Part shown: piece by piece, positions 45,191 through 54,829 of the stretch | Layout: every line of letters starts with the position of its first letter | Position numbering within the stretch: the stretch's first letter is position 1 | Source: Sphingopyxis sp. Root154 | GTDB taxonomy: Bacteria; Pseudomonadota; Alphaproteobacteria; Sphingomonadales; Sphingomonadaceae | Assembly: GCF_001427105.1 (NCBI RefSeq) | Contig: NZ_LMGI01000002.1 | Span: 779,974 to 843,973 of the forward strand | Direction: 5' to 3' | Length of the DNA stretch: 64,000 nucleotides | Position numbers and translations under genes: made by a program | Notes under the pieces: model-generated | What the model was told of the DNA's origin: nothing | Databases searched by the model: none | The model's input: only the letters and a program-made list of their open reading frames with translations

Positions 45191-47014
45191 ATGACCGTGT
45201 CGGGGGACTTCGGAATTAATGCGATCATGCGGCCGAGGCGCGCCGCAATCCGCAGGGCATTAGCCGGCTCGGCGGCGTTGATCGCCGCAGCCCTGCCCGC
45301 CGCGGCATGGGCGCAGGCGACCCCGCAAATTCCGACACGCGAGGAAATCCAGCGCCCGCCGCCGACGCCGCAGGTCCAGCCCAATGAACAAGTCGTCGCG
45401 GTCGAGGACGGCATCGAACGCGCGCCCTGCCCGCTCGCCAACCCCGAATTCGCCAACGTCCGCTTCGCCCTGCGCGGGGTCGAATTTTCGAGCGTCGAAG
45501 GCATCGACAATGCGTTGCTGGCGCCGAGCTGGTCCGACCGCGTCGGACAGGAATTGCCGATCTCAGCGGTGTGCGACATTCGCGACCGCGCCGCGACAAT
45601 CTTGCGGTCAAAGGGCTATTTGGCGGCGGTGCGCGTGCCGCCGCAGACGATCGGCGACGGCGTCGTCCGGCTCGACATCTTGTCGGCGCGCATGTCGCGC
45701 ATCGAGGTGCGCGGCGACGCGGGAGCGAACGAAGGCTTGCTGCAACGCTATCTGTCGCGGCTCGACGACCAGCCGGTGTTCAATATCGTCGATGCCGAGC
45801 GCTATCTGCTCCTCGCCCGCGATATTCCCGGGATGGATGCGCGCCTGACGCTGCGCCCCGGCACAGTTGCCGGCGAAGTCGTCGGCGAAGTCACCGTCGC
45901 GCGCACCCCCTTCACCTTCGACTTCAACGCCCAGAATTTCGGTTCGCGCGACGTCGGCCGCTGGGGCGGCATCGCGCGCGCGCGCTTCGCCGGCCTCACC
46001 GGCATGGGCGACCTCACGACCGTCAGCTTTTATGCGACCCCCGATTTAGACGAACAAAAGGTTGTGCAGGCGTCGCACGAGTTTCGCGTCGGCGGCGAAG
46101 GGCTGCGCTTCGGCGCCAGCTATACCTACGCCTGGACGCGCCCCGACATCACCGGCTTTCCCGTCAAGTCGAACACCCAGATCGTCAGCCTGTTCACCGC
46201 CTATCCGCTCGTGCTGACACAGGCACGGCGCGTGACCCTCGGCGGCGGGCTCGATTTCATCGACCAAGACATCGGCCTGGCCAGCCTCCCAATCAACCGC
46301 GACCGGCTACGCGTCTTCAATGTGCGTGCGGACGCGAGCTGGATCGACCCCGGCTCGATCGCCGGGCGCGGCGGCTACAGCCCCAGCGAACCGCGCTGGT
46401 CACTCTCCACGTCGCTCGAAGCACGCAAGGGCGCCTCCTTCCTCGGCGCCAGCGAGGATTGCGGTCCCGGCGGCAGTGCGTGCTTCCTGCCCGGCGCAAT
46501 CCCGCTGACGCGCGTCGAGGGACAGCCCGACGCCTTCCTCGTCCGCGCCAATGCGCTCGCCGAATGGCGACCGGCAAAGCTTTTCACGCTTTCGGCGGCG
46601 CCGCGCGCGCAGCGGGCGAACGATCCCTTGCTCGCTTATGAAGAGTTTTCGGGCGGCAACTTTACCGTCGGACGCGGCTTCGACCCCGGCACGGTGATCG
46701 GCGACAGCGGCGTCGCGGTGGCTTTAGAAGCACGCTACGGCTCGTTCGTTCCCGCCAATACCGAAAGCTTCGCCTTTCAGCCCTTCGTCTTTTTCGACGC
46801 GGCGTGGATGTGGAACAAGGATACGGCCTTCGACGGGCTCGATCCGCAGAAACTTTATTCGGCGGGGGGCGGCGTGCGCGTCGCTTACGGCGATCTCGCG
46901 CGGCTCGACATGACACTCGCCGTGCCACTCAATCGCGGCGGCTTCCTCACCGAGCGGCCCGACCCGCGGCTGCTCATATCGCTGACTACGCTATTCGGCG
47001 TGAGGGCGCGCTGA
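45191..47014 (+). CDS. TpsB-type outer-membrane transporter (ShlB/FhaC/HecB family)
   Basis: The transporter of a two-partner secretion pair, 607 residues. A signal-like N-terminus (AALIAAALPAAAWAQ) leads to two POTRA-like domains (residues about 85-240, including VRFALRGVEFSSVEGIDNAL and SRIEVRGDAGANEGLLQRYLSRL), then the 16-strand barrel, ending in LISLTTLFGVRAR. The conserved L6-type motif VGRGFD is present. AGGGG lies before the ATG at 45191; an ATG at 45227 is also possible. It should export the large protein encoded 30 bases downstream. Confidence 0.9.
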   Translation: MTVSGDFGINAIMRPRRAAIRRALAGSAALIAAALPAAAWAQATPQIPTREEIQRPPPTPQVQPNEQVVAVEDGIERAPCPLANPEFANVRFALRGVEFSSVEGIDNALLAPSWSDRVGQELPISAVCDIRDRAATILRSKGYLAAVRVPPQTIGDGVVRLDILSARMSRIEVRGDAGANEGLLQRYLSRLDDQPVFNIVDAERYLLLARDIPGMDARLTLRPGTVAGEVVGEVTVARTPFTFDFNAQNFGSRDVGRWGGIARARFAGLTGMGDLTTVSFYATPDLDEQKVVQASHEFRVGGEGLRFGASYTYAWTRPDITGFPVKSNTQIVSLFTAYPLVLTQARRVTLGGGLDFIDQDIGLASLPINRDRLRVFNVRADASWIDPGSIAGRGGYSPSEPRWSLSTSLEARKGASFLGASEDCGPGGSACFLPGAIPLTRVEGQPDAFLVRANALAEWRPAKLFTLSAAPRAQRANDPLLAYEEFSGGNFTVGRGFDPGTVIGDSGVAVALEARYGSFVPANTESFAFQPFVFFDAAWMWNKDTAFDGLDPQKLYSAGGGVRVAYGDLARLDMTLAVPLNRGGFLTERPDPRLLISLTTLFGVRAR

Positions 47015-47043
47015 CCATGAATTTTGCATCGAGGACAACGGAC

Positions 47044-50000
47044 ATGCGTGCCATCGCTTCCCTCTCGCCCAGCGGTCCCGGCAAGCAGCGGCTGCTGACA
47101 AGCTGCGCAATCGCCGCCGGGATGATGGCGCTCGCCTATGGCGGCCCCGCGCTGGCGCAGGTCGCGGGGTCAGGCACGATCACGACCCTCCCTTCGGGTA
47201 CGACCACGGGCACGGGCGTGAATCCGTCGACGGTCAACGTCAACGGGCCGCAAAGCATTGTCGACTGGACACCGTCCAACACGCCAATCGCGGGCGTGAT
47301 CGACTTCCTGCCCACAGGCAACACGCTGGACTATGTCGGCGACACCACAGGCTATGTCGTTCTCAACCGGTTCGTCGACGGGGCGGGCACCTCGATTACC
47401 GACCAGATCGCGCTGAACGGTATTGTGAACAGCTATGTCGGATCGACCAGCGGCCCGCGCGGCGGCAATATCTGGTTCTATAACGCCGGCGGCATCCTGA
47501 TCGGCGCGTCGGGCGTGATCAACGTCGGCAGCCTTGTCCTCACCACCAACGACATCGTCACGACCGGCGGCCTGTTCGGTCCCGGGGGAACGATCCGGTT
47601 CAACGGGACGACGGGCAGCACGTCGGCGATCACCGTCAACGGCGCGATCAACGCGAACAATGTCGGCAATCCCGGCAGCAGCTATATCGCGCTCGTCGCG
47701 CCGCGCGTCGTCCAGGCGGGTGCCGTCCGCGTCGACGGATCGGCCGCCTATGTCGCCGCCGAACAGGCCGATATCCGCATCAACGGCGGCCTCTTCGACA
47801 TCAACGTCACCCGGGGGGTCGAGGGCGGCAACGCGATCACCCACACCGGCACGACCACCGGCCCTGCGCATCAGGACGGCGATACCGACCAGAGCCGCAT
47901 CTATATGGTCGCCATTCCCAAGAATGACGCGGTGACGATGCTGGTGTCGGGCGCGATCGGCTATGACGACGCCGTCTCGGCAACAGAAGAAGACGGCGCG
48001 GTACGCCTGTCCGCCGGCTATAATATCACGAGCGGCGAACAGAATTTGAACCCCGCGAACGCCACAGCGGCAAATATCATCGTCAACGACACGCTGTTCC
48101 GTAGCAGCACCGTCGCCCGTGCAAGCGGCACCTTTGTCGGCGAGGCGCTGCAACAGATCCCGGGATCGCCGCCCCCTCTGTCGTCAGCAGGACAAATCTT
48201 CGTCGAAGGCAACGGGGTTTTCAGCGGCGACGCCGGTGCGTCACTGACCATCGGCGCGGGTCAGCAGGGCGGCGCGACGGGCAATCTGACCGTCCGATCA
48301 GATGGCGTCGCGGGCGCCGCAGGCAATGTTGCAGTGAATGTCAGCGGCGGGACGCTGTCGACAGGTAATCTGTTGCAGATCACGTCGCTGAGCCAGCCCG
48401 CCACAGCAACCGGCAACAGCGTGGGCGGGACCGCCAGCCTGACGGTTACCGGAGGCACCCTGACATCGCCGACCATCTTGGTATCCGCAAATGCCTCTGC
48501 CGATATCGGAACAAATGGCGAGACTGGAGACGCACGCGGCGGCAATGCCAGTATTTCCGTCCGGAATGCCGGCACGATACTGGACAGCGGTTCCGTCACC
48601 ATCAGCGCGTCGGCTTTCGGCCCAACCAATATTTTCGTCCCGGTCGGCGGCGACGCGCAAGGCGGCACGGCAACGCTGACGGTCTCCGACGGCGCAAGCT
48701 TCCGCGCGACGAACAATGTTTCGATCGACGCAAACGGCGGCGGGGGATTTGGCCCGGTTCAGGCGGGCAACGGAACGGGCGGCACCGCGCGCATCGAAAT
48801 CCTCGGATCGAACACCGCGTTCGAATCGTCGGACACGTCGATCGAAGCGTTGGGCAACGGCGGGAGTTTCTCCGGTCCGGATGACACGCTGAACGGCGGC
48901 GACGGAACGGGGGGGAGCGCCGCTCTCGTCATAAACAGCGACAATGGCGGGATCATATCGCTCGGCACACTCTCGCTCGATGCGAGTGGACGGGGCGGCG
49001 ATGCGGGCGGAGAAAATTCGGTCGGCGGCGATGCGATGGGCGGCGCGGCGAGCCTGACGGCCGACGGCGGCGCCACCGCGCAATTTTCGTCGATCGAGCT
49101 CGTCGCATCGGCAGAGGCGGGAAGCGCGCTCAGCCCCAGCGGCACGACGGGGCAATCGGGCAACGCCCGCGGGAACAATGTGACGCTGGCTGCGACAGGC
49201 GGCTCGACGATCACCAGCAGCGGCGGTATCAACCTGACCGCGGTCGGCATGGGAACGGCCGGCGAGAATTTCGGGACGGGCACCGGCGGCAATGTCGCCG
49301 TCAACGCGACCGCCGGGGGCACGATCACCACGGGCAATCGCCTCACCATCCAAGCGATGGGCGGCAACGCGTCCTTCGCGATGGCGCAAAGCGCCGGCAA
49401 CGGGATCGGCGGCAATGTCGACTTCCTCGCCGACGGCGGAACCATCGTGGCCGAGGTCTATGAGGTCAACGCCAGCAGCGGCACGGTCAATGTCATCGGC
49501 ACCGGCGGCACCGCGCAGGGTGGCACCATCGACCTGCTCGCGCGCAATGGCGGGGAGATCAGGGCGACTCTCGACGCGACGAACCAGCTCAACGCCAGCG
49601 CGGCGTCGGGCAGCAGCGCCGGAGGCACGGCAGCGACGGGCGGAACGGTCCAGCTGATCGCCAACGCCGGCCGCATCGACCTTGGCCTCGGCGCCGACCT
49701 GTCCGCGGGCGGGACTTCGGGCGGTGCGGTCACGGCGGGTGCGCCTGCCCCCACCGGCACCGGCGGAACCATCCTGATCCAGACGACGGCCGATTCCGCC
49801 AGCGCGATCGACTATGGCCAGCTTTTTGCTTCGACCGACGGCCGCACGGCCGTGGAATTCGAAGTCCCCGGCGGACCGGTCGATACCAGCGGAAACGGCC
49901 GCGGCGGCACGATCACCCTCGATGTTCAGGGCGGCACGCTCTCGGGCGGCGTCATCGAACTGTCAGCCAATGGTTTCGGCAGCGGCGGCAGCGCGAACGG

Positions 50001-53000
50001 CACCGGCGGCACCGCGACCTTCACCCAGACCGGCGGCGACATATCGATCAGCGACATGAGCGTCAGCGCCGATGGCTTCGGCGGCATTGCCCAAGGCGTG
50101 TCGGGCACCGGCACCGGCGGCATCGCGACGATCGACCTGTCGGGCGGGACGATTACCGCCGCCGACATCATCGCATCGGCGAGCGGCGAAGGCCGTTCGG
50201 GGACGAACGGGAATGATGACGATCCGGCCAATATCATCGCGGGCGGCACCGGCGGCGCGGGGGTCGGCGGCAATGCGGTCATCAATATCGGCGGCACCGC
50301 CGTCGTCGACGCGAGCCTCATCGCCGCTTATGCCAATGGCACCGGCGGCACCGGCGGCGGCTTCGTCAACGCGTCGAGTTTCGGTTCGCTGCCCGGAACG
50401 CCCGGCAACGGCGGGAACGGGTCCGGCGGCACCGCGAGCGTCAACCTTGCCGGCGGTTCGGTCACGGCGAGCGACGTGTCCGCCGAGGCATCGGGTATTG
50501 GCGGCCAAGGCGGCTCCTCCTTCTTCTCGAGCAGTTCGGGCAGCGCGACCGGCGTCGGTGTCGGCGGCGCGGGCGGCATCGGCCAGGGCGGGCGGGCGAG
50601 CATCGGGCTGGCGACGGCGACCGGCGCAATCGCAGATGTCAGCGCGGTCTCGCAGGGCATCGGCGGCCTTGGCGGCACGCACAATGTCGGCGGCAACGGC
50701 GGCGATGGCTATGGCGGCATCGCGCAGGCAATCGTCGACGATTTCGACGCCGGCACGCTCGCGATCGCGCTCGATTCGACGGCGCAGGGCGGAAACGGCG
50801 CGAACGGCCGCGACGGACGCGGCGGCAACGGCGGCAATGCTTTTGGCGGGGCGTCGAGCGTCCTCGCCGACGGCCCCAATGCGACCGTCGAGGTCACTCA
50901 AGCCAATTTCATCACCGGCGCAACCGGCGGCAATGGCGGCGCCGGCCGCCTCGGCTTTGGCTCGTCGGCAGCGGTCGCGCCTTCGGGCGGCAATGGCGGC
51001 GGCGCGCAGGGCGGCGCCATCGAAGTCCTTTCGCGTGATGGCGCGACGATGACGCTTGGGCTGTTTACCGGCGATACCGTTGAACTCGGCAACACCGGCG
51101 TCGGCGGCAACGGTGGCGCTGGCGGCACCAGCGATTTCGGCGCCGGCAATATCGGCGGAGATGGCGGCCTCGGCGGCGGCGGCGTGGGCGGATCGGTCCG
51201 GCTGATTGCCGACGGCGGCACGATCACGACCGCCGGCGAGTCTCTGGAAATCGATGTCAGCGGCCAGTCGGGAAGCGGCGGCACCGGCGGTCTCGCAGGC
51301 GGCGGGGGCGGCTTGCCGGGGGCAAACGGCGGCTTTGCAGGCACCGTCGGCGGGCGCGTCCATATCGATGCGCTGACGACCAATGCGGGGCCGGGGCTGA
51401 TCGAACTCGGCAACACCAACATTCTTGCCAGCGGCGATATCGCGGGCCGCGTGGAAATTCGCACCGACGGCCGGATCGCCTTCACCAGCCTCGACGTCGA
51501 GGTGCGCGGCCTTGCCAATCCGACCAACAACGATACCGACGAAGCGCCCGCGGGCATCTTCCTCGGCGCAACGGGCGGGACGATCGAGGCCGGGAGCATG
51601 TCGCTCGGCACCGACGGCTCGATCGGCCTTTATGCGCAGGGCAGCGGGGGCGTGATCGTCGGCGAAACGGCGCAGCTGCAGGCGGGCGACCAGATCGACA
51701 TCCGCCACGACCTGCGCGGTGCCAATGCCGCTCCGACGCTCGAGACGACCGACGACCTGTTCATCGTCGCGGGTACCAGCATCAGCGGTGCGCCGGGCAG
51801 CTTGCTCGCCGCGGGGGGCACGCTTTCGCTGACCGTGACCGGCCCCACAGGAACGATCGGGGTCGACCGTCTCGCCGGTAACGACATCGCGCTCAGCAGC
51901 CTTGGCGCCACCAGCGTCGAACATGCCGAGGCGGTGAACGACCTTACTGCCTCGGCGGGCAGCTTCCGCACCGGGCTGAATTCGATCATCACCGGCGGCG
52001 ACATCTCGATCGCCTCGCCCGGCGCCGTCGACCTCGGCAACTCGACCGCGGGCGGCTTCGTCCAGGTCCAGGGCCAGTCGATCGCCTTCAACGCGATCAC
52101 CGCGGGGCTCTCGGTCGGGCTTTCGGCGGACGGGACGGCAGCGGGCGCCGAAGGCATCAATGGCGGATCGATCGCTGCGGGCGGCGACATCAACCTCTTC
52201 GCCCACAGCATCGCGCTCACCGGCAATGTCACGGGCGCGGCGTCCTTCTTCGCCTTCGGCACGGGCGGCGGAGTTTCGGTGAATAGCGCTGAAGTCGATG
52301 GGAATATCTCGATCTTCTCAGCCGCCGACCTTTCCGGCACCTATGTATCAGGTGGCAATATCTTCCTGAATTCGGACGCCAATATCGCCGCCTCAGCGCA
52401 GGCGAATGGCGGTTATGTCGACGGCAACGGTATCGCAGCGCAGGGCAATCTGTTCGTCATCGCGGCGGGCAATGCGACGCTCACCGACAGCTCGGCGGCG
52501 CGCATGTTCGGCGTCAATGCCGGAACCGCGGCGTCGATAGATGGCGGCACGGCGGGCGAGGACGTCCTTGTCATCGCCGGAACGACGGCCAACCTGACCG
52601 ACGTCACGGGCGGCGACGACATCACCGTCCGCGCCGCGGGCAATATCGGCGCGCTCAATGTCCGCACCACTGGCACCGGCGCCGACACGCATATCCTCGA
52701 TTTCTCGACGGCGTCGGGCAGCCCGACCTTCACCATCGGCACGGGCGAAGGATCGCAAGGCATCAACGGCGCCGACATCGTGATGGCTTCCACCGCCGGT
52801 GCGATCGACGCGGCGACGCTGTCGGCCGGCGACGACATCCTGCTCAACGCCGCGAACAGCATCGCGGTCAATGGCGCGACGACGCTCGGCCTCGGCACCA
52901 CGGGCGGCGACAGCAGCATCCGCACGCAGGGCGGCGCCACGACGCTCGCCGGCCTCGATGCCTTTAGCGACGTCATCGTCGACGCGGCGGGCATCGCCAA

Positions 53001-54795
53001 TCTGACCGGCACCGTGGCGGCGGGACGCAACGCGACGATCACCGCGCAGGGCGTAGCGCTCGCGGCGCTCACCGACACCGGCGGCACCGCGATCCCGACG
53101 CTGCGGGCCGACGGCGATGTCGTCGTCAATTCGTCCGCCGGGATCGCGGGCGGCGGCGTTCGCGCGCTTGGCGATGCGACACTGAACGCAGTGACCGCGA
53201 TCGGCATCACCTCGATCGAGGGGCAGGACGTCACGCTCACCGGCGCGACCGGAGTCGCTGTGAACGAGGCTTATGTCCTCGGCACGACCAATCTCGACAG
53301 CAGCGACGGCAATATCGAGCTGGGCAGCCTGGTCGCATCGGGTTTGATCAACGCCAGCGCGAATGCAATCCGCATCGAGGGCGGCGGCAATATGCATTTC
53401 GCCACGCTGACCACCGACGTGGGCGATGCCTATGTCCGCGGGAACGGTGACTTTTCGGTTGCCGCAGGGAGCGTCGCCGGCACCGCCGACCTCCGCACGC
53501 AGGGCGAGGCGATGACCATCGGCAGCCTCACGGCTGCGAATGCGACCATCGAGAATGCGGGCGGCTTCCTCAATCTCGACACCCTTACGGTCGCGGGCAA
53601 CCTCACCGCATCGGCGCGCACATCGCTGGGGATCAATGGCGTCGTCACCGGCCAGTCGATCTCGCTCGCTTCGGCAGGGATCGACATTGCTGCCACGGGC
53701 CGCGTCGGGACCGCGGGGGTGACCCAGCAGCTGTCGGTCGCCAACAATAACTCCGACAACCAGACTTTCGTGGGCGGCACGGCCGGACCGAACGGGCCCA
53801 ATGGCTATCACATCGATGCCGCCGAACTGACGCGCCTCTACGGCACTCAAATCGAAATCTTCGCGCCCGAGGTACAGGCTGCGAGTGGCGGTTCGATAGG
53901 GTCGGCTGCACAGCCCGACGTCGTCGTCGATACGTTCACGATGACCGGCGGCGCGGCGGGATCGAACCTCGGCGCCAATGGCGCGCTGACGATCCGCACC
54001 CCGGGCAAGATGCGCGTGATCGGCAATGTCCAGCTGACCGGCCTTACCGATACCAACGCGCTCAACCTTACCGCGGGCGACGCGCTGGAGGTCATTCTCG
54101 GTCAGGGCAGCGTGCGGCTGCTCGGCGCGAACAATGCGCCGGGCGGACAGCTCAACTTGGCTTCAGACGATATCATCGTCGCGACGCAGGCAGCGATTAC
54201 TGCCGTCGGCGCGGCAACGACGATCGACGCCATCAACACGCGCCTCGGCGAGAATGACGGCGTCATCCTCGACGAGGGGGCGCTGTTCGCGCGCGGCATC
54301 CGCGCCAACGTCGCGGGCGGCTTTTATGTCCAGAACAGCGGCGCGGGGACAGACTTTGCGCAGCGCCGCGGGCTGACCTTTGGCGCCGGCGGACTCGACG
54401 TGCGGACGCAGGGACCATCGCGCATCGCCATTAACGGCGTCCAGCTTGGCGCCAACGGTCAGGTTACCGGCATCGACGCGGTCCCACTCCTGACGATCAA
54501 CGGCGTGGCCCCCGTCGTCGGCAGCTATGATCGCCGGTCGACCTTCAACGGTTGCTTCATCGCCAGTCCGACCGCCTGCACCACCATCACCTTCGATTTC
54601 GAGAATAATTTCCCGGTCCAGGATATCATCGACGAAGAGGTCGACGATGACGACGACGGCGTGGGCGAAGGCAATAATTTCCCGCAGGCGCTGATCACGA
54701 TGCGCGATATCGATCCGATGACGGGCGAGCCGCTGCTCGACGATCCGGTCACCGGCGCCGGCAATGACGATTTGTGGACGCCGCCGCAGCAATAA
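47044..54795 (+). CDS. TpsA-like filamentous haemagglutinin-type exoprotein
   Basis: A 2,583-residue secreted protein. After a signal peptide (LLTSCAIAAGMMALAYGGPALAQ), the TPS-domain is recognisable by WFYNAGGILIGASGVINVGSL, a variant of the usual NPNGI motif. Roughly residues 120-1,500 are very rich in Gly, Thr, Ala and Asn in GGTA-type turns, probably a right-handed beta-helix. The rest has more varied strands. Near the C-terminus there is an Asp/Glu run (IDEEVDDDDDGVGEG) and a CFIASPTAC cysteine pair. No toxin or VENN domain is seen. GAGGA is 8 bases before the ATG at 47044; an ATG at 47017 is the alternative. Confidence 0.88.
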   Translation: MRAIASLSPSGPGKQRLLTSCAIAAGMMALAYGGPALAQVAGSGTITTLPSGTTTGTGVNPSTVNVNGPQSIVDWTPSNTPIAGVIDFLPTGNTLDYVGDTTGYVVLNRFVDGAGTSITDQIALNGIVNSYVGSTSGPRGGNIWFYNAGGILIGASGVINVGSLVLTTNDIVTTGGLFGPGGTIRFNGTTGSTSAITVNGAINANNVGNPGSSYIALVAPRVVQAGAVRVDGSAAYVAAEQADIRINGGLFDINVTRGVEGGNAITHTGTTTGPAHQDGDTDQSRIYMVAIPKNDAVTMLVSGAIGYDDAVSATEEDGAVRLSAGYNITSGEQNLNPANATAANIIVNDTLFRSSTVARASGTFVGEALQQIPGSPPPLSSAGQIFVEGNGVFSGDAGASLTIGAGQQGGATGNLTVRSDGVAGAAGNVAVNVSGGTLSTGNLLQITSLSQPATATGNSVGGTASLTVTGGTLTSPTILVSANASADIGTNGETGDARGGNASISVRNAGTILDSGSVTISASAFGPTNIFVPVGGDAQGGTATLTVSDGASFRATNNVSIDANGGGGFGPVQAGNGTGGTARIEILGSNTAFESSDTSIEALGNGGSFSGPDDTLNGGDGTGGSAALVINSDNGGIISLGTLSLDASGRGGDAGGENSVGGDAMGGAASLTADGGATAQFSSIELVASAEAGSALSPSGTTGQSGNARGNNVTLAATGGSTITSSGGINLTAVGMGTAGENFGTGTGGNVAVNATAGGTITTGNRLTIQAMGGNASFAMAQSAGNGIGGNVDFLADGGTIVAEVYEVNASSGTVNVIGTGGTAQGGTIDLLARNGGEIRATLDATNQLNASAASGSSAGGTAATGGTVQLIANAGRIDLGLGADLSAGGTSGGAVTAGAPAPTGTGGTILIQTTADSASAIDYGQLFASTDGRTAVEFEVPGGPVDTSGNGRGGTITLDVQGGTLSGGVIELSANGFGSGGSANGTGGTATFTQTGGDISISDMSVSADGFGGIAQGVSGTGTGGIATIDLSGGTITAADIIASASGEGRSGTNGNDDDPANIIAGGTGGAGVGGNAVINIGGTAVVDASLIAAYANGTGGTGGGFVNASSFGSLPGTPGNGGNGSGGTASVNLAGGSVTASDVSAEASGIGGQGGSSFFSSSSGSATGVGVGGAGGIGQGGRASIGLATATGAIADVSAVSQGIGGLGGTHNVGGNGGDGYGGIAQAIVDDFDAGTLAIALDSTAQGGNGANGRDGRGGNGGNAFGGASSVLADGPNATVEVTQANFITGATGGNGGAGRLGFGSSAAVAPSGGNGGGAQGGAIEVLSRDGATMTLGLFTGDTVELGNTGVGGNGGAGGTSDFGAGNIGGDGGLGGGGVGGSVRLIADGGTITTAGESLEIDVSGQSGSGGTGGLAGGGGGLPGANGGFAGTVGGRVHIDALTTNAGPGLIELGNTNILASGDIAGRVEIRTDGRIAFTSLDVEVRGLANPTNNDTDEAPAGIFLGATGGTIEAGSMSLGTDGSIGLYAQGSGGVIVGETAQLQAGDQIDIRHDLRGANAAPTLETTDDLFIVAGTSISGAPGSLLAAGGTLSLTVTGPTGTIGVDRLAGNDIALSSLGATSVEHAEAVNDLTASAGSFRTGLNSIITGGDISIASPGAVDLGNSTAGGFVQVQGQSIAFNAITAGLSVGLSADGTAAGAEGINGGSIAAGGDINLFAHSIALTGNVTGAASFFAFGTGGGVSVNSAEVDGNISIFSAADLSGTYVSGGNIFLNSDANIAASAQANGGYVDGNGIAAQGNLFVIAAGNATLTDSSAARMFGVNAGTAASIDGGTAGEDVLVIAGTTANLTDVTGGDDITVRAAGNIGALNVRTTGTGADTHILDFSTASGSPTFTIGTGEGSQGINGADIVMASTAGAIDAATLSAGDDILLNAANSIAVNGATTLGLGTTGGDSSIRTQGGATTLAGLDAFSDVIVDAAGIANLTGTVAAGRNATITAQGVALAALTDTGGTAIPTLRADGDVVVNSSAGIAGGGVRALGDATLNAVTAIGITSIEGQDVTLTGATGVAVNEAYVLGTTNLDSSDGNIELGSLVASGLINASANAIRIEGGGNMHFATLTTDVGDAYVRGNGDFSVAAGSVAGTADLRTQGEAMTIGSLTAANATIENAGGFLNLDTLTVAGNLTASARTSLGINGVVTGQSISLASAGIDIAATGRVGTAGVTQQLSVANNNSDNQTFVGGTAGPNGPNGYHIDAAELTRLYGTQIEIFAPEVQAASGGSIGSAAQPDVVVDTFTMTGGAAGSNLGANGALTIRTPGKMRVIGNVQLTGLTDTNALNLTAGDALEVILGQGSVRLLGANNAPGGQLNLASDDIIVATQAAITAVGAATTIDAINTRLGENDGVILDEGALFARGIRANVAGGFYVQNSGAGTDFAQRRGLTFGAGGLDVRTQGPSRIAINGVQLGANGQVTGIDAVPLLTINGVAPVVGSYDRRSTFNGCFIASPTACTTITFDFENNFPVQDIIDEEVDDDDDGVGEGNNFPQALITMRDIDPMTGEPLLDDPVTGAGNDDLWTPPQQ

Positions 54796-54829
54796 GGCTT
54801 TCGGTTGACGCCAGCGGGCGGAGCAAGGC

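Noticed and set aside
48000..51400. Regularly spaced GGCGGCACC-type repeats as a possible CRISPR array
   Set aside because: They are codon-level Gly/Thr repeats inside one open frame and have no constant repeat-spacer length.
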